Shown: positions 51,157 to 59,388 of the stretch, piece after piece
Position numbering within the stretch: the stretch's first letter is position 1
Layout of the letters: each line of letters opens with the position of its first letter
Assembly: GCF_024435355.1 (NCBI RefSeq)
Contig: NZ_JAMJWG010000031.1
Coordinates: forward strand, 21,614 to 85,613
DNA length: 64,000 nucleotides
Direction of reading: 5' to 3'
From: Streptomyces odontomachi
GTDB lineage: Bacteria > Actinomycetota > Actinomycetes > Streptomycetales > Streptomycetaceae
Program-made: the position numbers and the translations under genes
Notes under the pieces: generated by a model
The model's input: only the letters and a program-made list of their open reading frames with translations
Told to the model about the DNA's origin: nothing
The model's database searches: none

Positions 51157-52164
51157 TCACATGGCGGCGCACATGGCCGAGCCGACCCTCGGGGAACGGC
51201 CCGGTTCGCGCTCATGGGGCCAGGCGAGGGCGTCCCACCACGCCTCGCCCTCCTCGATGTGGCGCAGCAGGATCCCTTCGCGGACGGCCCAGGGGCAGAT
51301 CGTCAGCCGGCGGACGCCCATCAGCTTCATGGCGGTGTGCCCCACGAGGGCGCCGGCGAGCGCCTGCTCGGCCCGCGGTGCGGAGATGCCCGGCAGCTGA
51401 GCCCGCTCCTTGGCGGGGAGCTCCGCCAGCCGTTGCATCGCCCGGCGTAGGTCCTTGCGGTGCAGCTCCCGGTGGACGAACGGTCCTTGCCGGCCGGGGG
51501 GTGCGCCGCAGAGCCGGGCGAGCTGCGTGAAGGTGCGCGAGGTGGCCACGGCGGTCTGCGGGGCCTCCCAGCGGATGCGCGCGGCGACGTCGCGCAGTTC
51601 GTGCCGGATCAGCCGGCGCAGCGCCTTGACCGCGAGCGGGTCGGGTGGGTCCTGCTCGCCCAGGTGGTCGCGGGTCAGCCGGCTCGCGCCCAGCGGCAGC
51701 GAGAGGGCGAAGTCGGGCAACCGGCCACGGCCGAACGCCACCTCCAGCGAGCCGCCGCCGATGTCCAGCACCACCAGCGGTCCGGGCCGCCAGCCCATCC
51801 ACCGGCGCGCGGCGAGGAACGTCAGAGCCGCCTCCATCTCGCCCGGCAGCACCCGCAGTCGTACGCCGGTCCGCTGGAGCACACCCTCGAGGACATCCGC
51901 GCGGTTGGGTGCCTCGCGCACGATGGCCGTGGCGAAAGCGGCGGGTTCGCCGGAGCCACGGTCCAGTGCCTCCTGCCGTGCGTCGCCCACGGCACCGGCG
52001 AGCCGCTCCAGGGCGTCCGGGCCGATCGACTCGTCGGGCTCCACGAGTTGGGCCAGCCGCAATCGGCGTTTGGCGGTGTGCACGGGCAGCGGCGCACCGG
52101 CGTCCGTGTCCGCGACGGCCAGCCGCACCGTGTGGGAACCCACGTCCACGACGCTCATCCGCAT
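51157..52164 (-). CDS. Ppx/GppA-family phosphatase
   Basis: A 335-residue exopolyphosphatase/guanosine pentaphosphate phosphohydrolase-like protein of the ASKHA fold. Phosphate-1 MSVVDVGSHTVRLAVAD, phosphate-2 VVLDIGGGSLEVA. The C-terminal HD domain of full-length Ppx is absent, as in other actinobacterial paralogs. ATG 52164 or 52158. Convergent with the sigma gene. Confidence 0.9.
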   Translation of the reverse strand: MRMSVVDVGSHTVRLAVADTDAGAPLPVHTAKRRLRLAQLVEPDESIGPDALERLAGAVGDARQEALDRGSGEPAAFATAIVREAPNRADVLEGVLQRTGVRLRVLPGEMEAALTFLAARRWMGWRPGPLVVLDIGGGSLEVAFGRGRLPDFALSLPLGASRLTRDHLGEQDPPDPLAVKALRRLIRHELRDVAARIRWEAPQTAVATSRTFTQLARLCGAPPGRQGPFVHRELHRKDLRRAMQRLAELPAKERAQLPGISAPRAEQALAGALVGHTAMKLMGVRRLTICPWAVREGILLRHIEEGEAWWDALAWPHEREPGRSPRVGSAMCAAM

Positions 52165-52300
52165 GAGCCCGAACTACCCCGACGCGGGCCGGCCACACCG
52201 CCCACCGCAATGCCGGATGGTCACCACGCGGCTTTCGAGCCACCTTCCGAGCGGCCGAGGACCGGGACTGACCGGGACTGACCGGGATTTCCGCTGGTCG

Positions 52301-53236
52301 CTACGGCGCGGGCGCTGGGCGGTTGAGGGTGGTGGAGGGGTAGGTGCCGTAGGCGGCGCGGTAGTAGTCGGCGAACCGCCCGGGGTGGGTGAAGTGCCAG
52401 CGTTGGGCGATGTCGGTGACCGTGTGGGTGGTGGGGCCGGCGTGTTGCAGGTCGGTGTGGGCGCGGGCGATGCGGGTGTCGCGCAGGTAGCCGAGCGGGG
52501 TGGTGTCGATGCCGGCGAAGGCGTACTGCACGGCCCGCGCGGTGACCCCGGTGGCAGCGGCGATGTCCGCCAGCTCCAGGGGCTGGTCGGCGTGGATCTG
52601 GATGAAGTCGATGGCGCGTTGCAGGGTCGTGGTGCGGTGCTGGCCGTTGTCGCCGCGGTACTGCGGCATGCAACCGAGCAGGCTGGCGGCCAGCAGCCGG
52701 GCGGAGGAGTCGAGCAGGACGGAGTCCTGGCCGCCCCCGGGCGTGTGGTCGAGGACGTTGTGCAGGCAGGCGACCGTGGCGTCCAGCTGCTCCGCCGCGT
52801 CCGGGGCGACCGGAAGGTGCTCGACCTCGCGGAAGTGGCCAGCGGACGGCGGCGCGTGCGGGTGCGAGGTGTCGACGACGGCGGCGTCGAGCCGTGTCTC
52901 CTGCCCGCTGTCCGGCCGGACGGCAGCGTCATGGCGGTGCGGCAGGCCGCGGTGGCACATCAGGGCGACGTCGCCGGCGGCGGGCGGCTGGCGTACCACG
53001 CGTCGCATGCGGTGCGGTCCCGTCGCCGGCTCGAAGGGTGCGAAACGCAGGCACAGTGCGTGGAAAGGCGGGGCGTCGGCGTCGCGGGGGTGTGCGACGA
53101 CGACCTGGTCGACGCTGACGGCTCCGGTGGTGACGTGCGCCAGGCAACTCGTGCCGCTGCCCGCGCCGTGCAGCGCGATGCGACCGTAGAGGTGGGCGAA
53201 CGGGTGCCGGTATCCAGGCGCGTGCACGGAGATCAT
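52301..53236 (-). CDS. AraC-family regulator, paralog of 48991-49926
   Basis: A 311-residue AraC-type regulator of the same length and design as the one at 49 kb. The C-terminal HTH segments PLELADIAAATGVTARAVQYAFAGI and VTDIAQRWHFTHPGRFADYYRAAYG align closely, while the N-terminal sensor differs. ATG 53236. Divergent from the ANTAR-GAF gene. The gap to the Ppx gene contains a GACCGGGACT triplicate. Confidence 0.87.
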   Translation of the reverse strand: MISVHAPGYRHPFAHLYGRIALHGAGSGTSCLAHVTTGAVSVDQVVVAHPRDADAPPFHALCLRFAPFEPATGPHRMRRVVRQPPAAGDVALMCHRGLPHRHDAAVRPDSGQETRLDAAVVDTSHPHAPPSAGHFREVEHLPVAPDAAEQLDATVACLHNVLDHTPGGGQDSVLLDSSARLLAASLLGCMPQYRGDNGQHRTTTLQRAIDFIQIHADQPLELADIAAATGVTARAVQYAFAGIDTTPLGYLRDTRIARAHTDLQHAGPTTHTVTDIAQRWHFTHPGRFADYYRAAYGTYPSTTLNRPAPAP

Positions 53237-53540
53237 CCCTGAGGCGAAGAGTCGGGGCGTACGCGGAGCTGAGCGTTGGGGCGTACGCGGACCTCACGCT
53301 TACCCCTGAATGCGCACACCATGCGTATCCGGCGCGGATGCGGCGGCGCGTGCTTCGTTCAGCGGACAGCAACGGCCCGGACCTGGGAAGCAGACGCTTC
53401 GTTTTCCGGGCTGCACAGGTGCGGCTCCGTTCACGACGATGGTGAGGGGGGCGGTCTGGAGGTGCTGGACCCGGGTCCGCCCACCGTCGCCAGACCCGCC
53501 GGCCGGCCCCTGCCCGAACCACGACCCGCGGGAGGCCCGC
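53237..53540. promoter_or_regulatory. Divergent promoter region with 14-bp direct repeats
   Basis: GGGGCGTACGCGGA occurs at 53254-53267 and again at 53278-53291, 24 bases apart in the same orientation, 18-55 bases upstream of the AraC-like start. Direct half-sites are typical for AraC regulators. The rest of the gap shows only the ribosome site GGGAGG before ATG 53541. Confidence 0.55.
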
Positions 53541-54404
53541 ATGTCGCACACCGTTTCCGCCCCCTCCGCCCCCTCCGCCCCTTCCTCCCCCGCGACGCAC
53601 GCGGAACTGGCGGTGCGCAACCGGGAGATCGCGCGTCGCGGCATCCGCGACGCGACCCGCATACTGGCCGGTCGCTACCGGCTCCCCGACCGCTCCGCCG
53701 GATTCACCCTGCTCCGGGAGGCGTCGCAACGGCACAACGTCAAGCTGCACACCGTCGCCGACGCGATCAACCACATCCGCGCACCCGCGAGCGCCAGGGC
53801 GTGGTTCCCCGGCCGGGCCCGTGCCGCACCGCCGGTGGCCACGGCCCTGCACTGGAACCCGGTCGCGGGCCGCACCCGCGACTGGCAGTACGGCGACTTC
53901 ACGAAGCAGGTGCTGCGCCAGTCCCTGGCCGTCGCCGGCGCACAAGGCGGCTCGGTGCACGTCGTCGAGTCCGACCTGCTCCGCCTGGAGCACCAGCACA
54001 ACCTGGACGGCCCGTTCAGCGACTGCTTCGCGTTCGTCCGGGACACCGACTCGCTGTCGTACCGGCAGCTGGCGTCCACCTCCCAGGTCACCGTGCGCGA
54101 CCTGCGGCACGCCGGACACTTCCTCGACGCCGGGCCGCACACCGCTCTGCTCCGGTCCGGCGCCCGGGCCTGCCACAGCGTGCCGCTGCTGGACGGGGAA
54201 CGCCGGCTGATGGGCGTGGTCTGGGCGCACTACACCAGACCCCTGCCGAGCACCCTGCGCGATCCGCAACTCATGGCCCTGAACACCCTCGGCACCCAGG
54301 CCGGCGCCTGGCTGTCCTGGCACCGCCGCACCGTCGTCCTGGACGCCCTGGAACACCTCCACCACCTCGCCACCCACTACCCGTCGGCTCCATGCACCGG
54401 ATGA
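53541..54404 (+). CDS. ANTAR and GAF domain protein
   Basis: A 287-residue protein. The ANTAR RNA-binding domain comes first (NREIARRGIRDATRILAGRY, FTLLREASQRHNVKLHTVADAINH), then a GAF sensor (about 100-270, QGGSVHVVESDLLRLEHQHNLDG, HSVPLLDGERRLMGVVWAHY). The usual order in Streptomyces is GAF then ANTAR; here it is reversed. ANTAR proteins antiterminate by binding paired RNA hairpins. Confidence 0.82.
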   Translation: MSHTVSAPSAPSAPSSPATHAELAVRNREIARRGIRDATRILAGRYRLPDRSAGFTLLREASQRHNVKLHTVADAINHIRAPASARAWFPGRARAAPPVATALHWNPVAGRTRDWQYGDFTKQVLRQSLAVAGAQGGSVHVVESDLLRLEHQHNLDGPFSDCFAFVRDTDSLSYRQLASTSQVTVRDLRHAGHFLDAGPHTALLRSGARACHSVPLLDGERRLMGVVWAHYTRPLPSTLRDPQLMALNTLGTQAGAWLSWHRRTVVLDALEHLHHLATHYPSAPCTG

Positions 54405-54445
54405 CGTGCACGGTCAGGACCGGGCGGGCGAGCGGGACCTCGGAC

Positions 54446-55507
54446 TCACGCCTCCGGCAGGGTGCTGTCCTCCGGCACGCCTGGGGTGCTGCCCGCGGTG
54501 CCGGTGGAGGCGTTGAGGAGGGCGATTCCGGCGGAGGTGGGCGCGTGGAGGACGTTGCTGCGGTGCCGGCGCACCGTGGTGAGGCCGGCACCGCGCAGGA
54601 CGGAGGCGTGCTTGCTGGCGCTGGCCAGGGAGATGGCCGCCCGATGGGCGAGTTCGGTGGTGGTGCAGCCGGCGTGTTCGGCGATCACGCACAACACGGC
54701 GGCGCGCGTGCGCCCGAGCAGGGCGGCCAAGGCCTGCGAGGAGCCGTTGGACGTGGCGGTGGTGAGCGCGAAAGGCAGCGTCGGCACGGGCTCGTCACCG
54801 CCGAGCGGGAAGGTCAGCCAGGGTTGCGGCTCGGCACCGGAGTTGATGGTCGAGGCCGCGAACAGCGAGGGGATGAGGAGGAGACCGCGGCCACCGAGAT
54901 GGACGTCGAGACTGTAACGGTCGCTCAGAAGTTCCAGGACGGGGGGATTCCATCGGATGCGGCCGGGGCTGAGATGGCTGAGGAGGCTCTCCACTCCGCC
55001 CTTCGTCAGGTGGTGCATCCGCACGGCCCGGTCGGCGCGCGCCAACCGGTCGATCCTGGGCCAGTACGGTGCGAGCATCTGCTGATGGGCATGGCCCAGG
55101 ACGTCGACCAACCGTTGGAAGAGTTCGGGCTCTCCATCCAGCCGGGCCGCCCATGCGGGAACCCGGCCCTGCGACTGGCGCTGCAACCCGGCCCATGCCG
55201 CCAGATCCTTGCGGAGATAGCTCACCGGGGTGCTCCGCACCTTCTCCAGAACCTCCTCCGGGCTGCCGGGCATCGCCGGCGCGAGGAAGTCGACAGACCA
55301 GCCGTCCGCAGGGACCAGCTCGAACAGCGCGCGTGCCTGGGGTTTCAGGCGCGTGAAGGTCTGCTGCCGCCAGGCGTCCAGGCGCACCCGATGCTTGGAG
55401 CCCTGCACCACCAGAAGCGCCCGGTTCAGTTCCACCATCGGATACGGTCCCTCCGACAGACGGACGCGAACCAGGTCATCCGCCGTGAAGTGAATACGTA
55501 TCGTCAC
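54446..55507 (-). CDS. ArsR-like winged-helix regulator with DUF5937-type N-terminus
   Basis: A 353-residue protein. The long N-terminal domain (MTIRIHFTADDLVRVRL start) is typical of actinobacterial regulators of this class. The C-terminal winged helix is at about 260-330 (RTRAAVLCVIAEHAGCTTTELAHRAAISLASASKHASVLRGAGL). Targets unknown. ATG 55507. Confidence 0.84.
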   Translation of the reverse strand: MTIRIHFTADDLVRVRLSEGPYPMVELNRALLVVQGSKHRVRLDAWRQQTFTRLKPQARALFELVPADGWSVDFLAPAMPGSPEEVLEKVRSTPVSYLRKDLAAWAGLQRQSQGRVPAWAARLDGEPELFQRLVDVLGHAHQQMLAPYWPRIDRLARADRAVRMHHLTKGGVESLLSHLSPGRIRWNPPVLELLSDRYSLDVHLGGRGLLLIPSLFAASTINSGAEPQPWLTFPLGGDEPVPTLPFALTTATSNGSSQALAALLGRTRAAVLCVIAEHAGCTTTELAHRAAISLASASKHASVLRGAGLTTVRRHRSNVLHAPTSAGIALLNASTGTAGSTPGVPEDSTLPEA

Positions 55508-55757
55508 AGCGGGATACTACGAGACGACCCCCGGAGCAGGGTGGCGGCGGGTCGCGAGGGCCGAGGGCGTCCTGCTCGGCGTCGAGCACAACCGTCCCCT
55601 CCTGGCGTGCCCTTCGCTGACCACGCGAGGTACGCGACGCGGGATGAGGACGCGGGATGGGCGGGGGGACGCGCGATAGGCGAGACGGGGACCGACGCGG
55701 GGCAGGCGGGCGCTGGGGAATACGCAGGACCCGGGTGCGGGCGTCGATCGCCGGGCC

Positions 55758-56507
55758 TCAACGCACCGGGAACCCGCAGGTGTACCCCTGCTGCTTCAGC
55801 CACGGCAGGATCTGCTTGAGGGCGGCCACGGTCTGCGAACGGTCTCCGCCCGCGTCGTGGAAGAGGAGCGTCGGCCCGTTGGCGATCTCCTGCTTGACGG
55901 TGGCGACGATGGTGTCCACGCCGGGGCGCTCGAAGTCCTTGGTGTCGACGTTCCAGCCCAACGGCCGCATTCCCCGGGACGCGGCGAGCTTCCGGCTGTA
56001 CGGGGTGAAGGCACCGCCCGGAGCCCGGTAGTACATCGGCGTGACACCTCCGGAAGCCTTCGTGATCATCCGTTCGGCGTCGAGGATCTGCTGCGACTGG
56101 TACTCCTCGGACTTCTTGTCCATGGTGACGTCGTGCGCCACCGTGTGGTCACACAGCCGGTGCCCGGCCGCCACCACCTGCTTGACCAGGTCCGGGTACT
56201 CCTGCGCCTGCGTCCCCACCATGCAGAACGTGGCCTTCACCCCGTTCTCTCTCAGGACTTGCAGCACCTTGGGCGTCCAGGTCGGGTCCGGCCCGTCGTC
56301 GATGGTGATGTTGACGCCCTTGGCACCGCGGTCCGACGCATGGGCGATGTCCACCGACACCGGCGCGGAGGCGGCCACCTTTCCCCAGCGGCCCTTGATC
56401 GGTTCCTTCTGCGCGGCCCACACCATGGGTGCCGCGGCCAGCACCGCCACGCCCACCGCCATGGCGATCAACCGGCCATACCATCCGCGTCCGCCCTGCC
56501 CTGCCAT
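55758..56507 (-). CDS. Secreted polysaccharide deacetylase (NodB domain)
   Basis: A 249-residue protein with an N-terminal membrane/signal helix (RLIAMAVGVAVLAAAPMVWA) and a complete NodB domain. Motif 1 TIDDGP (Asp base and zinc Asp), motif 2 HTVAH (zinc His pair), motif 3 YRAPGG, motif 4 GWNVDTKDF, motif 5 LFHD. Likely removes N-acetyl groups from peptidoglycan or another wall glycan. ATG 56507 after GGAGGTGGG. Confidence 0.9.
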   Translation of the reverse strand: MAGQGGRGWYGRLIAMAVGVAVLAAAPMVWAAQKEPIKGRWGKVAASAPVSVDIAHASDRGAKGVNITIDDGPDPTWTPKVLQVLRENGVKATFCMVGTQAQEYPDLVKQVVAAGHRLCDHTVAHDVTMDKKSEEYQSQQILDAERMITKASGGVTPMYYRAPGGAFTPYSRKLAASRGMRPLGWNVDTKDFERPGVDTIVATVKQEIANGPTLLFHDAGGDRSQTVAALKQILPWLKQQGYTCGFPVR

Positions 56508-56735
56508 GTCCGCCCACCTCCGTGCCGTCCCTGGTGTCCTGTGCACCCGTCAGGATGGAGCTGGAGGGCCCGGCGATCCCTCCGTTACCGATCACGGACA
56601 AATCCACGGGGCTTCCGTGACAAGCCCGGTCGGCCGGCCACGAACCCGCCGACCAGGTGGGACAACAGAGTGGTGATGCTTTGGCCAACGCCGTACGCTC
56701 CGCTTGATCACTTGAAGACTCCGGGGGGAATTCCC

Positions 56736-57521
56736 ATGCCCAGAACCATGCGCCTTGCCCTGCTCGGCACCGGCGTCGCACTGGTCGCCACCGCGATCAG
56801 CGCGACCACCGCCCAGGCGGAGGACGGCGGATCGGGCGACATCACCATCGACAAGGTCGTCGTCAACGGCGGCAAGCCCGTCGTGGTCGGCACCACCAAC
56901 GTGGTGTCCGCCAAGGTCGCCGTGACCGCGTCGGACGACTCCGGCATCGCCGAGACCACGTACATCAGCGCCTCGGGTCCGAATCCGAACTACGCGCAGA
57001 TCTGGTACGACGACGGCGACATCACCTGCGTCAAGGCGAGCGCCACCACGTCGACGTGCACCGGCACGCTGACGTTCGACCCGCAGGCGACCACCGGCTT
57101 CGTCGACAACGCCGCGGCGGCCACCTGGGACCTCGCCACGCTGGTCTCCGCCAACGACTACGACTACATCCACCGGGACGCGGCCACCACGTTCAAGGTG
57201 CAGCGCTACTCCAAGCTGACGGTCAACGCCGCGCCGGAGCCGGTGCAGAAGGGCAAGACCATCACGGTCACCGGCAAGCTCTCACGGGCCAACTGGGAGG
57301 ACAACGCGTACCACGGCTACATCAACCAGCCGGTGAAGCTCCAGTTCCGCAAGAAGGACAGCACCACCTACACCACGCTGAAGACGATCAAGTCCGACTC
57401 GACGGGCAACCTCAGGACGACCGTCACCGCCTCCACCGACGGCTACTTCCGCTACAGCTTCGCCGGCACGGCCACGACTCCGGCGGTCAACGCGGCCGGC
57501 GACTTCGTGGACGTCCAGTAG
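56736..57521 (+). CDS. Secreted beta-sandwich-like protein
   Basis: A 261-residue exported protein. The signal peptide (LALLGTGVALVATAISATTAQA) is cleaved near residue 28. The rest is two Thr/Val-rich Ig-like segments; the second has KGKTITVTGKLSRANWEDN and KLQFRKKDSTTYTTLKTIKSD, like calcium-binding or bacterial Ig domains. No catalytic signature. ATG 56736 with GGGGGGAA upstream. Confidence 0.75.
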   Translation: MPRTMRLALLGTGVALVATAISATTAQAEDGGSGDITIDKVVVNGGKPVVVGTTNVVSAKVAVTASDDSGIAETTYISASGPNPNYAQIWYDDGDITCVKASATTSTCTGTLTFDPQATTGFVDNAAAATWDLATLVSANDYDYIHRDAATTFKVQRYSKLTVNAAPEPVQKGKTITVTGKLSRANWEDNAYHGYINQPVKLQFRKKDSTTYTTLKTIKSDSTGNLRTTVTASTDGYFRYSFAGTATTPAVNAAGDFVDVQ

Positions 57522-57679
57522 CCACGCCCTGAGGGCAAGTCCCACCGAGGCTGACCACCGTGCCCCAGGGACCGTGCGCTGCCCCCCTGCGCAACCACGC
57601 TCCGCGATACAACCCTTGGTGACGGTGCCGGGTCTCACGGGGTAATCGACCGGCAGACCAACACTCGGGGGATCCTTAC

Positions 57680-59074
57680 ATGCTGTCGAAGTACTTGACG
57701 GTGCGCCGGGCCGCGCCGCTGCTCGTGGCCGGCGTCATCGCCCTGGGCGCCGGCCCGCTCAGCACGGTGGGCCACGCGGCGGGCAGCGGCGACGGGCGTA
57801 CCGACTTCAACGGCGACGGCTACGCGGACCTGGTCGTCGGCGCCCCGGCGGGCACGATCGGCGGCCAGGGCCACGCCGGTTACGTGGTGGTGATGTACGG
57901 CGGACCCGACGGGCCCTCGGCGACCCGGTACTCCGTCATCAGCCGGGCGACGGGCGGCATCCCCGGCGACCCCGTGAAGGACGAGCGTTTCGGCGCGCAG
58001 GTGTCCAAGGGCGACCTGGACGGCGACGGCTACGCGGACCTGGTCGTCAGCGGGACCGGCAAGGGTTCCGTCATCGTGTGGGGCGGCTCCGCTGGACTGT
58101 CCGGCGGCACCGCCGTGCCCGGTTACGGCTCGGCCAGCCAGACCGGCGACTTCAACGGCGACGGGCAGCGCGACCTGGCACTCTTCCAGACGAGCGTCGC
58201 CCCCGGCGACGACCCGATGGGCACGACGGCCGCCATCTGGTACGGCCCCGTCTCCCGCACCGGGACCCCCGCCTCCTCCACCACCCTCGACAACCAGGAC
58301 CTGGGCTACTTCGACGTCTGGGACGCCGTACCCGGGGACGTCGACCACGACGGCCGCACCGACCTGGCGCTCTCCGTCTACTGCGGCGAAGGCACCTACT
58401 GCACCCGGCTCTACCTCGGCGCACCTTCCGGCCTCACCTCCACGCCCTCGGGAACGGCTCCGGAAGGCTGGCAGGCCATGGCCCTGGGCGACGTGAACGG
58501 CGACGGCTACGCCGACATGGTGACGGGCAACGCCATGGACAACCAGATCACCGTGGCCTACGGATCCGCCTCCGGCCTCACCGACCCCACCACGTGGCAG
58601 ACCTTCACGCAGGACACCCCCGGCGTGCCCGGTGCCGACGAACCCGAGGACGGCTTCGGCACCTCCGTGAGCGTGGGCGACGTGACGGGCGACGGCTACG
58701 CCGACGTCGTCGTGGGCTCCCCCGGCGAGGCGCTCGGCACCACGCAGGGCGCCGGAGACGTGACCCTGCTGCACGGCGGCCCGTCCGGCCTGACCGGCGA
58801 CGGCGCCCAGGTCATCACGCAGAACACCACGGGCGTCCCCGGAACCGCCGAGGCGGGCGACGGCTTCGGCAGCCGCGTCCGGCTCCTGGACACGGACGCC
58901 GACGGCCACGCCGACCTGGCCGCGGCCGCGACCGGCGAGAACAGCGGCACCGGTGCCGTGTGGGCGCTGCACGGTCAGCCGACCGGCATCGTCCCCGACG
59001 GGGCACTGGTCGTCGGCCCCGTCACACTCGGCACCCCCGACACCGCGGCGTCCTTCGGCTCAACGCTCCGTTGA
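57680..59074 (+). CDS. Secreted FG-GAP/integrin-like repeat protein
   Basis: A 464-residue exported protein with N-terminal signal (LLVAGVIALGAGPLSTVGHA). About seven FG-GAP/VCBS-type units follow, each with a DxNGDGYADLVVG calcium-binding loop (DFNGDGYADLVVG, DLDGDGYADLVVS, DVNGDGYADMVTG, DVTGDGYADVVVG, DTDADGHADLAAA and others), so a beta-propeller is expected. No enzyme domain is attached. Confidence 0.85.
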   Translation: MLSKYLTVRRAAPLLVAGVIALGAGPLSTVGHAAGSGDGRTDFNGDGYADLVVGAPAGTIGGQGHAGYVVVMYGGPDGPSATRYSVISRATGGIPGDPVKDERFGAQVSKGDLDGDGYADLVVSGTGKGSVIVWGGSAGLSGGTAVPGYGSASQTGDFNGDGQRDLALFQTSVAPGDDPMGTTAAIWYGPVSRTGTPASSTTLDNQDLGYFDVWDAVPGDVDHDGRTDLALSVYCGEGTYCTRLYLGAPSGLTSTPSGTAPEGWQAMALGDVNGDGYADMVTGNAMDNQITVAYGSASGLTDPTTWQTFTQDTPGVPGADEPEDGFGTSVSVGDVTGDGYADVVVGSPGEALGTTQGAGDVTLLHGGPSGLTGDGAQVITQNTTGVPGTAEAGDGFGSRVRLLDTDADGHADLAAAATGENSGTGAVWALHGQPTGIVPDGALVVGPVTLGTPDTAASFGSTLR

Positions 59075-59388
59075 CCTCTGCGTTTCTTGACCTCCGCGCG
59101 GCCGGTCCAGGCTCTCTGCCCCGGGCCGGCCGCCCGAGCCGGCCGCGACCGGCTGCCGAAGCCACTGCCGCCGGCCGGAGTCAGCCTGCCCCGGGCAACA
59201 AACCACCCCCGGGCCGCTGACCTGGGCAAACCACCCCCGACCACTCCCCACGGATCACGACCCGCTTCCCCCAAACCAGGCGTACAACTCTTCACCCCCC
59301 TTCCGAGTCGAACTGGCATACACGTCGAAATGACGTACATAAGGCCGCTCGTCCCGGGCGAGCGGCCTCGGAAGAGAAGGCCCTGCCC
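59075..59388 (+). other. Intergenic region with leader hairpin
   Basis: No gene. A 10-bp stem AGGCCGCTCG (59342-59351) pairs with 59359-59368 just before the ribosome site GAAGAGAAGG and the ATG at 59389. It could terminate upstream transcription or act as a leader hairpin. Confidence 0.5.
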
